64,000 nucleotides of DNA, taken from Liriodendron chinense. Lineage: Eukaryota; Streptophyta; Magnoliopsida; Magnoliales; Magnoliaceae. Both the position numbers and the translations under genes were made by a program. Shown here piece after piece: positions 12,398 through 24,732 of the stretch (position 1 is its first letter; every line of letters begins with the position of its first letter). The stretch is taken from contig ML058372.1 in assembly GCA_003013855.2 (NCBI GenBank), forward strand, positions 868,001 to 932,000, in the 5' to 3' direction. The notes under the pieces are model-generated. The model was not told the DNA's origin. It did no database searches and saw only the letters and a program-made list of their open reading frames with translations.

Positions 12398-13440
12398 CTA
12401 ATACATCTTCGTGCTCCTCGAGTGAATCGTTAACTTCGAGCGATGTGATTCGTCCATCACTTCCTTCTTCAAACTTAGTTTATTTGGTACACATAGATGG
12501 TCGCAAAAATGTATGCCCCCATCTGATCCAATTCGCCAATCTACATTTCTTTCATTGGTCATAAATTTTGTCATTATTTCCTGCAATTTGTCGTCTTGGT
12601 TCTGAGCATCAATGATTTTACGCATCAAGGTCGGTTCTACTACAATATTATTCACTTTCACTACTTGGCTCCCAATGTTTAATTTCACATTAAAATCCTT
12701 TATAAAATTTAGCATTTCCACTTCTTGAAGATGCAAGACATTATTGTCTCATGCACCTTCTTCCTACTAAGGGCATCAGCCACTGCATTAGCTTTCCCAG
12801 GGTTGTAGCACAACTTTATCTAAAAATCCTTGAGTGTCTCTATCCACCTTCATTGACGCATATTCAAATCTTTTTATTGAAACAAGTACTTCAGGCTCTT
12901 GTGGTCGATGTTTAACTTGAACTATTCCCCATATAAATAATGTCTCTAAATTTTCAAGGCAAAGATCACATCTGCTAATTCTAGGTTGTGCGTGGGATAA
13001 TTCTGGTTGTGTGGTCTCAGCTGGCCAGAGGTGTAGACCATTACCTTATCTGCCTACATCAATATGCAACCCAAGCCTGCTCATGAGGCATCAGTATGGA
13101 CCACAAATTCTACTCCTTCGGGCAATACTAAACTGGGGCTATTGTTAATAATTCTTTCAGCCTTTGAAAAGCTTCTTCTGCCTTTGTGCTCCAGATAAAG
13201 CGAGTATTCTTCCTAGTTAACTCGGTCAAGGGGCGAGCGATCTTTGAGAATTCATTGATGAAACGACGATAGTATCCTGCGAGCCCTAAGAAACTTCGCA
13301 CTTCGGTGATTGAGGTAGATTGGATCCATTGACAGACCGCCTCGACTTTGGATTAGGTCGACTGCTATCCCATCGCGGGTGACTACATGACCAAGGAACT
13401 TCACTTCTTCTTCCCAGAAATCACATTTTTTTAGATTAGC
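12398..13440 (-). pseudogene. RNase H to integrase zinc-finger relic of element B
   Basis: Heavily degraded minus-strand coding. 12398-12736 carries text of the integrase N-terminal region (LCVPNKLSLKKEVMDESHRSKLTIH, where the H-x-S/H of the HHCC finger lies). 12740-13440 still shows scattered RNase H and RT thumb words on the minus strand but no open frame above about 60 codons. Assigned by position between RT and integrase core. Confidence 0.65.
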
Positions 13441-13446
13441 ATATAA

Positions 13447-14020
13447 TTAATTGTCCTTCAGCATCTGTAGAGCTATTCTTAGATGCTCGACGTGCTCTTT
13501 CTTACTCTTCGAGTAGATGAGGATATCATCGATGAAAACGATAACGAATTTATCTAGGTAGGGCTTGAATATACGATTCATCTGGTCCATAAATACAGTT
13601 GGGGCATTTGTCAGTCCGAAGGGCATGACAACAAACTCATAATGTCCATACCTCGTTCTAAATGCCATTTTTTAAATATATGCCTCTCTCACTCTTAGCT
13701 GATGGTACCTGGACCTTAAATCAATCTTCGAAAAGAACTAGGCTCCTCTTAACTAGTCGAAAAGATCATCTATGCGCTGGAAGAGGATACTTGTTCTTAA
13801 TAGTGGCTTGGTTTAGCTTCCTATAATCAATACACGGGAAGCGAACCATCCTTTTTCCGTACAAAGAGGACAGGCGTGGCCCAGGGAGATATGCTGGGGC
13901 AAATAAATCCTTGCTCTAGGAGTTTTTCTAATTGTTTATTCAATTCTTGCAACTCTACAGGAGCCATACGGTACACTGCCAATGCTACAGGTGTCGTACT
14001 GAGCACGAGATCAATAGAGA
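13447..14020 (-). pseudogene. Reverse transcriptase relic of element B
   Basis: The minus-strand segment 13447-13668 carries MAFRTRYGHYEFVVMPFGLTNAPTVF-type text and the catalytic FIDDILIYS box. The upstream half of RT (13670-14020) is frameshifted but continues homologously towards the protease. Adjacent to protease (14024-14563) in the expected gag-PR-RT order. Inactive because of frame breaks. Confidence 0.85.
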
Positions 14021-14023
14021 AAT

Positions 14024-14563
14024 CTACTTCACGCTTAGGGGTAGACCAGGAATATCTTGGAATACTTCAGGGAATTCAGCTACTATGGGGATTTGGTCGA
14101 TAGATAGTTCAACCGATTCTCCAACACACATCAAGCGTTCAATTACTTTCTTCCTCTTCTTACCTTGGAACACTATCGGGTCGTGGCTTAGGAGAGAAAG
14201 TGATATGGTCTTGGCATGGCAATCCAAGTTCATCCAGTGCTCAGAGGGCCAGTCCATTCCCAAGATGACGTCGAAGTTCTTCATGTTCAATACAAATAGA
14301 TTTGCTTTGAATTTGACTCCATCAATATTTAAAGGACATCTTCGACATTCCTTTCTTAATTCTACAATTCGACCGATAGGTGTTGCTATGACCACAGATT
14401 CACCTAAGCGTTCTACCTTTAAGCTTAATCGAGCTACGACTGATGCAGCAATAAAAGAAATGGAGGCACCGTTGTCAAATAAGACAACTACTAGGTCATC
14501 ACCGATAAAAATAATACCTTCGATGGTGTGGGGGTCTTCTTCCACATTATCTGGTGGAGCCAT
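14024..14563 (-). pseudogene. Aspartic protease region of element B
   Basis: 179-residue minus-strand open frame. The catalytic triplet is at residues about 33-36 as FDNGASISF, where DSGAT is usual, so the Asp remains but the Ser/Thr neighbour is Asn. A second conserved strand reads FDVILGMDWPSEHW. It would process the Gag-Pol precursor. It is open in itself but sits inside a broken polyprotein. Confidence in the domain is high; activity is doubtful. Confidence 0.85.
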
Positions 14564-14699
14564 AACATAGAGATCTCCTTATTGCTTTTGGTTTGGATTT
14601 GGTGCTTTTCTCTTCTGCATTTGAGGATGGGCTGCTGCAGGTGGTCTGAGTGCTTGATTCTACTGTTGTGGTTGACTCCCCTTAGGTGGAAGGCATTCT

Positions 14700-15853
14700 T
14701 CTCATCTACAGCCTTCTTGAAACAATTAATGGCCTTGTGTCCTAGCTTTCCGTAGTAGTGACGGCTGAACGGGTCCCAGTTTTGTTATTGATTAGTTGGT
14801 GCAAGTCTTGGTCTCTTATCAAGAATGGAAGGTAGATTTAGTATTGCTCTGCTTTTCTGGCCTACTTACCTTGTTTGATTTTGCTGCTGGATATAGCGTT
14901 TAGTGTCTTTCTCAGCGATCATTGCTCGATCTACGATCTCTTCATAAGTACGCAACTTCAAGATGCTAACCTTCGATCGAATACTAGGCCTCAAGTCTTC
15001 CTGGAACCTGTGGATCTTGTAGTCCATGTCTTCTACTGCTGAGGGTAGGTAACTTGACAACTCAGTAAATTTATCTTCATATTGGGCTACGGTGAGGTTA
15101 CCTTGCTCTAATTTTAGGAATTCAAACATCTTCTCTTTCCTATATGCTTCAGGGAAAAACTTTTCATAGAACTTGGCATGGAAACAGTCCCACGTTCAGT
15201 GGAATCGTTCTGGGACTCTTCTTTTTACTGCCTACCACCAAACGTAAGCCGCCCCCTCTAATAGGTATGCAGCTAGGGTCACTCAGTGTTGCAATGGGGC
15301 AAGCCAGGGTGTCCAATGCCTTAACCACTTACTTGAGCCAATAATCTGCCTTGGTAGGGTCAAGGTTTCTATAGAACTTCTCAAGATGTAACTTTAGGAA
15401 TTTCTCAATCAGAATGGTTTCTTTAGGAAGCATGAACCGAGGTTGATTCGGCGGGGGAGCCTGTCTAGGTGTTAGGGGTACTTGAAGCGTTTCAGGCCAA
15501 TTTTGGGGTGTTGGTGTGGTTGTCTGGGTTTCCACTAGAGGTGGAGGTGCGGTTTGAGTAGAGGTTGGAATCGGAGTTTGGCCAGGGATCACGATCGTTA
15601 TCAGTTGTTCAAGGGTGGCCTGGTGTCCAGTCTGCTGCTCATGTTGTTGGGCCTATTGTTGTTGAATGATACCGGTGAGGCGATCGAGTGCGCCTAACAT
15701 GGCTTCCCAAGGTTGTGGAGCATTGGAGTTTCCTCCCAATGAAGTCATTGGTGGATTTGTATTAGGACTCGCAGTGTTAGCCATGGGTGGTGAGTCAGGC
15801 TGGGGTAAGGCTGCGGAAACGTTTCTCGAAGATTTCCTCCTAGGGGCCATCAA
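14700..15853 (-). pseudogene. Gag relic of element B
   Basis: Gag begins with the Met codons around 15848-15853 (MMAPRRKSSRN), followed by a Pro/Thr/Gln-rich N-terminal part (15329-15853), then the gag core at 14866-15129 with FLKLEQGNLTVAQYEDKFTELSSYLP and RFQEDLRPSIRSKV. Stops and frameshifts interrupt it near 15650, 15330 and 15130. At 14722-14763 a CCHC zinc knuckle is recognisable, but its first two cysteines are changed (R-H-Y-Y-G-K-L-G-H-K-A-I-N-C), so RNA binding by this knuckle would be lost. Confidence 0.85.
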
Positions 15854-16680
15854 GCTGAAAATAAGCGTTCTATCGGTTAGAGGGCTCTTCTAAGGTGAAA
15901 ACTAATGAACTCAAATCAGAAAGTTAAGAGTTAGAGGTTCACCTAGCTCGTAGTTAGGGAATATGATACCCAGTACCTGATCGCGCTCTAAGATTTTTTT
16001 TCTCTCAAACCAGAAGTTTTTTTCCTCTGAAATTTAGAGGGTAGATAGATGATTAGGTGGGGAATACCTCAAATTTTTCTTAGAATAAAAATCTCATGAT
16101 AAAGTCTAGTTCTGACTCCCATAAGTCTGAAAAACGTAACAGATTAGCAGAATTTTACGCAGGATTTGTGATATTTTCGGAATTTTCCTGATTTAATTAT
16201 ACATCAGATTGATATGAAATTTATAGGGATATTGGGGACTGAGTTAGGAATCTCCAAAAAATTAATAAAAATTTACGAAATCTAGAAATACGTTTTCCAA
16301 TGTTAGAATTATAGCTAGGTCTAGAAATCTACCCTAATTAAAATAATTAGAAATAAAATAGTTACTCCCAATTATTTATGGAGAAAATTCACAAGATTCA
16401 ATGAATCATTGATTCAAATATAGGGAATAGATGAGAGCCCCAAAATTTTTAAAAAAAATGAAAATTTTCTTTCTAAAAATCCTAAAATGTTGACATTTCT
16501 AAGCTCCATGGCTACTGTAGTAATTTCAAGGAACCTAAGTGTGGATCTCTAAGTTCATAACATCACATACAATCAATAGGATGGAATCTAAATGATTTGT
16601 TTTTAGTCCTTAGGGACCCAAGCCCTAAGATGAGTTAATTATGATATGGATTTGGGCTTCTCGGCCAGAGGTCCCATTTT
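15854..16680 (-). other. 5' leader of element B
   Basis: A/T-rich non-coding DNA between PBS and gag. I see no gene or RNA structure in it. Confidence 0.6.
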
Positions 16681-16692
16681 GCTCTGATACCA
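16681..16692 (-). other. Primer-binding site, initiator tRNA-Met type
   Basis: The plus strand reads GCTCTGATACCA, the 3' end of plant initiator tRNA-Met; the minus strand is the standard TGGTATCAGAGC PBS. It lies three bases from the LTR boundary at 16696. Confidence 0.95.
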
Positions 16693-16695
16693 ACT

Positions 16696-17616
16696 TGTAA
16701 CACCTCGAGATTTCGGCTCCCGTGTACATCACGACGGCCGAATTCCCAAGGTTATTTGGAATGTGTGAGGGTTATACCCCTTACATAATTTTCACACAAA
16801 CATGCACATTTCACACTATTTGGAAACCACGAGCAAGACAACGGAACCATACTTATATATTATTTCATTAACTAATAACTAAATCATCAAACCATGTAAC
16901 TGTCATTAAATCAATCACCATGTTCATAACTACGTTAACCCATTGGGACTTATTACAAATTCAAATACTTAATAAATGCTAGAACTATGTATGAGTATGC
17001 GGTCTCATCTTCCATCATTTGCTCCCACAAGCCATCATAATCGTCTCCTTGAGGCTCGGGCTCCTGAGGATCGTCACTTGTATGTTCTAAATTATTTTCC
17101 ACAAAGACACCGTCAAAAGCGGCATAGTGAAGAACTACTTTAAGGTTAGAATAATAATCGCATAAAAATCATAACAAAACATCCATTACTCTTACTTAAT
17201 GCAATGCATGATAATGCATGTCCCACCCTAAGAATCCTTAGACATGTCGCCAGGGGTTTGGGACACACAAGCTCATAGTTTTGCCCGACCACGTGAGAAA
17301 CGGGACGCTCATAGCCTAAATCTACACGTGATAGTGTGTGAGAGAAGTAGGATGCTCTACCCTATTCTCAATTCCATACACCTACATAGAGCCACGTGCA
17401 TGCATGAGTTAACTATTATTTATTATTATTACCAATTTACACTAAGTCAATTAACGTACAACCGACCTTTGGTACCACCACATCCTTCCTCATGGTTCAT
17501 CACTCATCAAAACAATTGTAACCGACGCATCACATCCTAGGATGGTGGCTTGTGCTACCAAGGTTCATAACAACCATGCTCAACTATAATCTTATAGAGA
17601 TCTTTAACAACTTAAG

Positions 17617-17661
<45 letters not shown>

Positions 17662-19587
17662 TAATAATAATAATAATAGATTGATTTAACAACCACTTAA
17701 TCGGGTAATCTGATACCACCACCACAGATCAGGGTGGCCACTTAACCGGACAAGTTAAAAGCACCGTCTCAGGTTAGGGCAACCTCTTAACCAAGTGTTC
17801 CGATATTCATCATCACAGATCAGTGTCCATCCACATATATAAATGGAATACAACATAATAAGAATCTCCATTAGACAATCACAACTATTCTTTATACAAT
17901 ATGGAAGGAAAAGTGGTCCCTTTAAAGATGGTTACACAAATCCCATATGTACAACAAACATTCCATTTTTTTGTTGGTTCTCTAAGTCCAAGAAACGTTC
18001 TCATCACCATGAGATGAGAATAGGGAATCTAAAAGCATTCATATATGACTTACTAAGGAGAGAACAAAAAAGCACATGTAAACAAAAGCATATGAAAATC
18101 ATCAACTTTCAAAACATGAGATTATTAACCCAATCTTAAAGGAGTTCTCACCTTATGATCTTCGACCTATTAGAGATATATGATTAATGAAAGAATAGCA
18201 AAATGACACTCCTCTCTCTTTCCTCTCTTTTCTTTCTCTTTCTCTTTTTCTCTCTCTCTCTCTTTCTCTCTCAAATTCGTGGGTGGGGGTCACCTCTGGC
18301 TAGGAGAGGCCCTATATATCGAGGTAGGGTCAGAATTAGGGTTTTAGGGAAGCTACACCATCTTTGGATGTATGGTTGTGGTTTAAAGTAAACGTACATT
18401 ATTTTTCTAACCGTTTTAGAAAGTGTACACAACATGGTTTGAGGAGAGATTCCACATGTTTGTTAAGTTAAGTATGAGCTATAAAATGGTTATGACAGAT
18501 TTTGGAATGAGGCCCACTAAGCATGAATGGTCCATGAGAAGAAAATAGGAAATAATGAGATTAGAATTAGAAAATTTTGAACAAATGATTATCTGACAAT
18601 TGGACACCTAGGGTAGGTTTAGATGGGTCCAATGAGGCAGGTAGGGTCCACAAACTGAGGGTCCACGGCCGTTTGATCGGCTTTTAGCGCAAGAGAAGGT
18701 TTTAGAGAATTTCTACACAAGGTGGGAGAAACTTTCGCTTTTGAGGTGATTCTCCACGTTGATTAGCTAGAAAGGATCCTTAGGATTCTCTAGAAGCTTT
18801 CATAAGTTCACATGCCAAGAGGTTTCCTAGATTGGAATATCTAAGTTTCCAACAGTTAGAAGGGAAGAAGAGATCGGGTTGGATTCGTGATGGAATGAGA
18901 TGAAATTTGGTAGCAGGGGATTTTGATGGTTTAAAAAGAAGATGGACAGTTCAGATCTTTGAAACATCCCCCCAAAAGGACGGCTTGGACAGCCAGCAGT
19001 GGCAGCGGACACACAGCGCGTATGCTATATAAAACCCCGTCAGGTCGATCACGGGCTAGTCGGCTCGGACAGCGGGTTTGGCCACAGTGGGTCCCACTGT
19101 GATGTATATATGAAATCCACTTCGACTAACAGGTTGGCAGTGTAGTTTTAGGGGGTGACAGCAAAAATCGGTTAGATTCGAGATCAAATGACCCACTTAT
19201 AGACCAATTTCTGATTTACCTATTTGTAGGATGATTGAAGGGCTGAAATTTGACGTGTACAGTTAAAACGTGCCCAAACACTTATGTCTACGGTTTTGCA
19301 TCTTAATGATCACTATAAACTAGTGTAATTAAAAACGGCAGGTTAACTTAAGTTTAACTAATGGCATTTTTGTAATTTTTGTAAATCTTTAGGTTTAGCG
19401 AAATCTAACTCTTCTACGTTGTTAATGAGGTCATTCTAAGCAACTTTAATAAAGGGTACTCTATCTGATCTCTTACAGATGTCCCGTTATTCAAATTTCA
19501 CTATTTACGGTCGATATTTAATATAAAAAAATTAGAAATAAATTTCAGAAAATTTAAAAATAACTATGGTAAATCCGGAGCGTTACA
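16696..19587 (-). mobile_element. Right (5') LTR of element B
   Basis: 2,892-bp uninterrupted LTR, TGTAACACC...GGAGCGTTACA, followed by TSD TTCTA. It serves as reference for the interrupted left LTR. It contains an (AAT)n tract near 17618-17680 and a CT-rich tract near 18205-18270. Confidence 0.92.
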
Positions 19588-19592
19588 TTCTA

Positions 19593-19935
19593 TCTCTCAT
19601 CTAGTTGGAAGTTAAATCATTCAATCACACACAATCCCACTTAAGTCAGGAATTCAGATTCTAGTTCTAATTAAGCATGTAGAATCCAAACTCGTAGCCT
19701 TCAAAGTAACAGCCATGCCAAGAGACTATGGCATGCTCTAGGGTTACTACAGTTTGAATCTAATCAATCCAAACATGATAATCTTAGAGAATTGCAAGGA
19801 ACTCATATCCGAAGTACATGAACTCTTATAAAACTTCTAAAAATACAAACTTTATTTAAACTAGAACTTAAAAATCCAAACTTAAAGTAAAGGTGCTTGA
19901 ATTAAAACGAATTGAACATTGGATCGTCACCTGCA
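19593..19935 (-). mobile_element. 5' LTR of element A, second segment
   Basis: Resumes the A LTR after element B: TCTCTCATCTAGTTGGAAG follows directly from 5214. It matches the reverse complement of the D 3' LTR from about 31465 down to about 31150 (for example the ATAAAACTTCTAAAAATA block). Homology fades near 19925-19935, so the upstream U3 part of this LTR, including any promoter, is missing. Confidence 0.8.
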
Positions 19936-20545
19936 ATATTTAGGTTGGTGTTTTAAAACACCATCCCATGAGGATGTGAGTTGCTCGCGATGAATTCAGT
20001 GAGGATTACCCTCAAAGATTAACACAATAATATGCAAGCATGAAAATTAAACCCAAATAAAACATACATGAGAAAATCTTATTTAATGTGATGCATGTTA
20101 TGCATGCTCTGGCTAAGGTACCTTAACTAAATGAGACGGGACTAATTCCACTCTTCTCACTAGCCACTTTTCACTAGAGGTTCTTGCTAGGATGAAAATT
20201 ACTCCACTCTTCTCACACACTCTAAAACCAAACTAGTGAAACGGGATTAGCCAACACTTTCACTAGATAGTGCACAACAAGAGAAACAGGATTAGCCAAC
20301 ACTTTCTCCATTATAACGCCCAAGGGTTAAGTGAATGCATGATTAATCTTACCTTAAATTAAGTAAATTTAGCATCCAGCCAATTTAAGAAATTCAAAGG
20401 TCATTATGGGGAGTCGCAAGCAACTCGGCATAGACCGACAGCTCGAGTTTAGTGTCCATATCACCAACCACGGCTCATGAGATAACATATACGAATAATA
20501 TCTACTCCTTGCCTCATGTTATGATTCAATCATGCGCAAAGTACC
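19936..20545. repeat. Unclassified LTR-like junction fragment
   Basis: 610 bp between the truncated A LTR and the truncated element D. It has no coding potential. It includes twice-repeated phrases (GGGATTAGCCAACACTTTC at about 20246 and a near copy at about 20288) and text reminiscent of the chromovirus-type LTR interior. I cannot define ends or a TSD. Confidence 0.4.
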
Positions 20546-20760
20546 ATTGCTTTAGTGGCTGTAGAAGTAGAAGTAAATAATTTTTTTTTTCCGATTTCCT
20601 AGGACTAACAAGTTGTTTTGTTTTGTAGGAATTCTTCCATAGTTCAAGTGAATCGGGTAATATCCTTCTAACTTAGTGCTTTTTACAGATTTTTTTTTTC
20701 AGATTTTTGTTAAATTCTGTTTTAGGACTTAAGAGTAGTTTAGATCTTAGTTGTGTGGTT

Positions 20761-22527
20761 TATGTCCCGTTGGGAACGTGACCACACCAATCATCTCCAA
20801 TCCGAAGGTGGTCTAGTTGGACCATTATCAGTCCATAGATGAGTTCGAAAATACCAAGAGCTTTGTGATAGTTTGGGGAGTATGGATCAAACACCTTCAA
20901 GGAATCATCCTCCCTACTCTAATTACAAACGTAATTCAAGAGGGAGTAGGAGAGAATGAGGTACATAATATTCCTCTAATGAGATCTTTACAGGACTACC
21001 TACAACTGGCCCGTACAACTACACCCTCGTGCGTGGCCTTACCACCAACCGGGGGGAACATTGATATAAAGCCGGGTGTGATTTAACTTTTGCCAAAGTT
21101 CCATGGGCTAGACTCTGAGAGCCCATACCTATAATTAAAGGAATTTGAAGAAGTGGTGGCTACTTTGCAATATGCTAATGTTTTAGAAGATGCCATTAAA
21201 CTTAAACTTTTTCCCTTTTCATTGAAAGAAAGAGCCAAGAGTTGGCTCACTCTCTTAGACCACATTCGATAGGTTCATGGAATGAGATGATCCGGGAATT
21301 CTTAAAAAAATTCTTCCCGACTCATAAAACAAACACCCTACGAAGAGCCATAATGAACTTTTTGGTTAAAGAGAATGAGTCATTCTTCCAATGTTAGGAA
21401 AAGGTTTAAGGACCTCCTACTTTCTTGCCCACATCATGGCTACGAAAGTTAGCGAATTATAAACTTCTTAAATGATGGATTAAGTTCCAACATGCGCCAA
21501 TTCGTAGAAATGATGTGCAATGGTGAGTTTATGAGTAAAAATCCTGATGAAGCTTGAAGTTACTTGGACATGTTGGCCGAGAATGCCTAATCATGGGATA
21601 CTTCGAACAAATCCAGTAATCTCAATCCTCCTCAACAAAAGGACAAAGGAGGCATCTACATCCTTAAAGAAGAAGATGACGTAAATGTAAGGCTAGCCAA
21701 CCTCACAAGGAAGATCAAAGCCATAGAACTTAGTAAGAGTGGAGTTTCAAAGTCCAATGAAGCTATTGAGAACATATATGGAATTTATGCCACTAATATA
21801 CATGCTATGCAAGATTGTCTTACAATTCCTACATTTCAAGAGGTGTTACAAGAACATGCAAATGTCACATATGGTTATCAACGGCCTTTTAATGGACCGG
21901 TGAATAACACGTATAACTCTACTTGGAAGAATCACCCAAATTTCAGTTGGAAGAATAATCCCACGGATAATCCTACCAACTCTCAAGGAGGGTCACCCAT
22001 GCAAAACATGGCCCCACCTCAATTCTCTATGGAGGATGCTCTAAAGGCGTTTATGCAAGAGCAAATGCAAATCAATCAATCAAATCAGCAAATGTTCCAA
22101 GAGCCTAAAGTCTCGGTTGATAAGATTAAGGGACACTTGAATGCTAGGGAAGGGACCTTTCCGGCCCAACCTCAGCCCAATCCAAAGCAAATACATGAAG
22201 TAAGTATCCCTAATCTCCGCAACCAACATGTGGAGTAAGCCAAATCTGTCACCACTCTTAGAAGTGGTAAGCAAATTGACAAATCTATTCCGGTGAAGGC
22301 TGACAAGCCTAATGATTCGGTAAATTCTGAGGATGAGGACGGATCTAACTCAGCCCCACAAGAAACGGAACGCGTTTATAAGCCTGTAACACCATTCCCT
22401 TCAAGATTTGTTCATCCAAACTCTCATGATATTTTAGAGATTTTCAGACAAGCACCAAGATAAACATTACATTGCTTAATGCCATTAAACAAATCCCATC
22501 TTATACCAAGTTTCTAAAGGACCTATG
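20761..22527 (+). pseudogene. Gag relic of element D
   Basis: Reads the same gag as A and J. 20817-21086 carries EGVGENEVHN, DYLQLARTTTPSC and NIDIKPGVI, then stops at TAA (21084-21086) where A and J have Gln. Further in-frame stops follow: SWERF with TGG changed to TAG near 21395, TGG to TAG near 21450, EAWSYLD with TGG to TGA near 21555. 21807-22238 carries the C-terminal part (QDCLTIPTFQEVLQEHANVTYGYQRP, then a Pro/Gln/Asn-rich tail). Cut by E1 at 22528 and continued at 25519. Confidence 0.85.
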
Positions 22528-24444
22528 TGATAAGTACCTAATATTGTATAATTAACCCTGGTTGTTAAGGGCATTATCATTATTTTTTCCGGTTAATTAT
22601 CCTTGATTAGGTGAATTTTCTATCTTCAGGTGATCAGGAGAAGTTGGACAAAGATTCGAGCCAATCAGGGCGATTAAAGGCACTAAAGTGATCAAGATAA
22701 AGTATGAGGCGATCCTGAAGGAAATCAGGCCGTAAAGATCAAAGGATGGATCATATTCCACAGTGGACCACATCACAACCGCTCATTAGAAATCTAGGTT
22801 GTGCTTGTTTGTATGATCGTGATCAAATGGCAAACATGTGACATCAGTAATCCATCAATCCACGCCATCACATTCAGCTATGCGGCCACAATTTCATAAG
22901 CATCAGATCAATGGCCCTGATCATCTGCCACTGTGGACCCCTCATCCCCATCGACCATGGTGCTGCATCCAATCTCCACATCCATCAAACATGATAATGG
23001 GGCCAGCGTACAGTCCAGAATTGGCCGGGGCCCATCTTCAATGACCATCCAATGGACAACCTCGGCACGTGCATGATATCAGATGACCAACAAGGACGTC
23101 ACATCTCCACCATTCACACATTTCATCACAAGCCAACGTGCAAGATCTACCCGTGCAGCCCATCAACCATCAATCCATCAGCCTGCACGTGCAATCAACT
23201 CAGCCTTGCGATCAACGGACAACAGAAGTTGTCCCTATCGATCTTCATGTGACGAACAGCTATCACGGCAACGTCTCAACCGTCCACAAGCTGCACCCAT
23301 CCATCAGCAAATCCATACAGCAGTGGACCCTACATGATTAGCCGTCCATCTGCATCAGCGTACGACCTTCATCAAGGTGTCCACGATCACCACAGTCCAG
23401 CACCGTCCATGAGCAGGCCAGCCATGGAACTTCATCTTCACACATGCCAGCAAGGTGGACCCCAGGATCAGTCAACGTGCAGCCCTCCTCCCTCAGTCAC
23501 CATCCAATGGACAGCAGATCCAACAGCTGTGATGGACCCCATCTTCACTGTTCATCAGCACAGCCATCCACCATCTTCAATTTCCAGTCGTCCATCACAA
23601 CAGCAGTGGACGTCCGTCCAACAGCTATGGATGTTGTTCATCCACATGTACAGCTACTCCTTAACGTCCTTCATCAGCACGTGCAGCCCACCTGATCTCC
23701 ACCGTCCAGATAATCGAGCACCTAATCACATGATGCACGCACACATATTTCAGTAGGATGTGTCCCATCTTGCACGTTCAACAACTAGTGACTGCCAAGC
23801 CCAATCAACGGCCAGTTTCAACCCTCATCCACCGTCCACAAGTGGACCCCAAATCCTTGTTGTCCAAGCAACTAACTGCTCCCTCGCCCAGTAGCCCTTA
23901 CTCGTCCACACAGATACATCATCAGTCGTCCATCCACATGAACCAGCTTAATGGACCCACTTCCATCAACCATCGTCTACACAAAGGGCATGCATCCCAG
24001 CCTTCAATCCAGCAGATGACATCTCCACGATGCAACCATGGAGATCAAATCCCAGCCATAGAACAGAATTTCAGTCGTCCATCCACAGGTCGCGCATGAA
24101 CAACACCGTCCACCATCTGGAAGCAACTCATCTTCAATGGACGGTCCAGATTGTCCAGATTCTCCATGTCCAGCTTTTGGACCCAGCCGACTCCAACTCA
24201 TGTGGACCCAGTTAACTCGCCTAGTTACCTTTCATCCTTGGGCCAAGAAAATGCTTTCTCCATCCTCTTCCATCCATAAGCTCCAAACCTAGACAAAACT
24301 TTGTTTTAGGTTTGGAGTGACACCTAGGCTTGGAGTACTTTTCTTGCCACATGTCATCCCAAGCCTAACTCCAAGCCCAAACCTAGAGGAGATTTGCTCG
24401 GAGAGCCACCTAGGCTTGGAGTGCCACGTAAGATTCTCAAGAAG

Positions 24445-24454
24445 CTATAAAAGG
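24445..24454 (+). promoter_or_regulatory. TATA box of solo LTR E1
   Basis: CTATAAAAGG, followed by a pyrimidine-rich leader (24454-24535). The same box occurs in E2 on the other strand (34902-34910), so it is conserved between the copies. Probable LTR transcription start about 30 bp downstream. Confidence 0.6.
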
Positions 24455-24732
24455 ATCACTTCTCTCACCCATTTCAATCATCCCACAATCCAAATTCCTC
24501 TCTTCTCTCTTTTCTTTCTTTCTTTCTTAGTTTTGTAATGTAGAGTAGTTTTTTCCTTTGTAGAGAATTTAGTCTTCTATTGTAGCATGGTTGGCGAAAC
24601 CTCTAGCTAAGGCTAGGGGTGAAGCCTTTGAAGAGATTTGCAAGCTTAGGTTCTTTCGGTTCAACAGTTGTGCTTGAATGTTGGAGCTCTCTTTGGTTAT
24701 CCACCTCAACAGACGCTATTGTTGTGTAAGCC

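Larger units (their letters stand above)
5215..19587 (-). mobile_element. Chromovirus-like Ty3/gypsy retrotransposon B, complete with LTRs and TSD
   Basis: Full-length minus-strand element: left LTR 5215-11163, internal 11164-16695, right LTR 16696-19587. Both ends are TGTAAC...GTTACA. The flanks are the 5-bp duplication TTCTA at 5210-5214 and 19588-19592, and removing B rejoins the two halves of the A LTR. PBS at 16681-16692 and a purine tract at 11164-11177 confirm orientation. Gag and integrase words (FLKLEQGNLTVAQYEDKF, VDRLTKSAYF, RKYN near the end) fit the Tekay/Del chromovirus group. The group is inference; I could not see a clear chromodomain. Coding regions are broken. Confidence 0.93.

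Noticed and set aside
22838..24201. Many overlapping frames of 60-140 residues, Ser/His/Pro/Gln-rich
   Set aside because: They come from the CCATC-rich composition of LTR E1 and open in several frames at once; E2 gives the same on the other strand.
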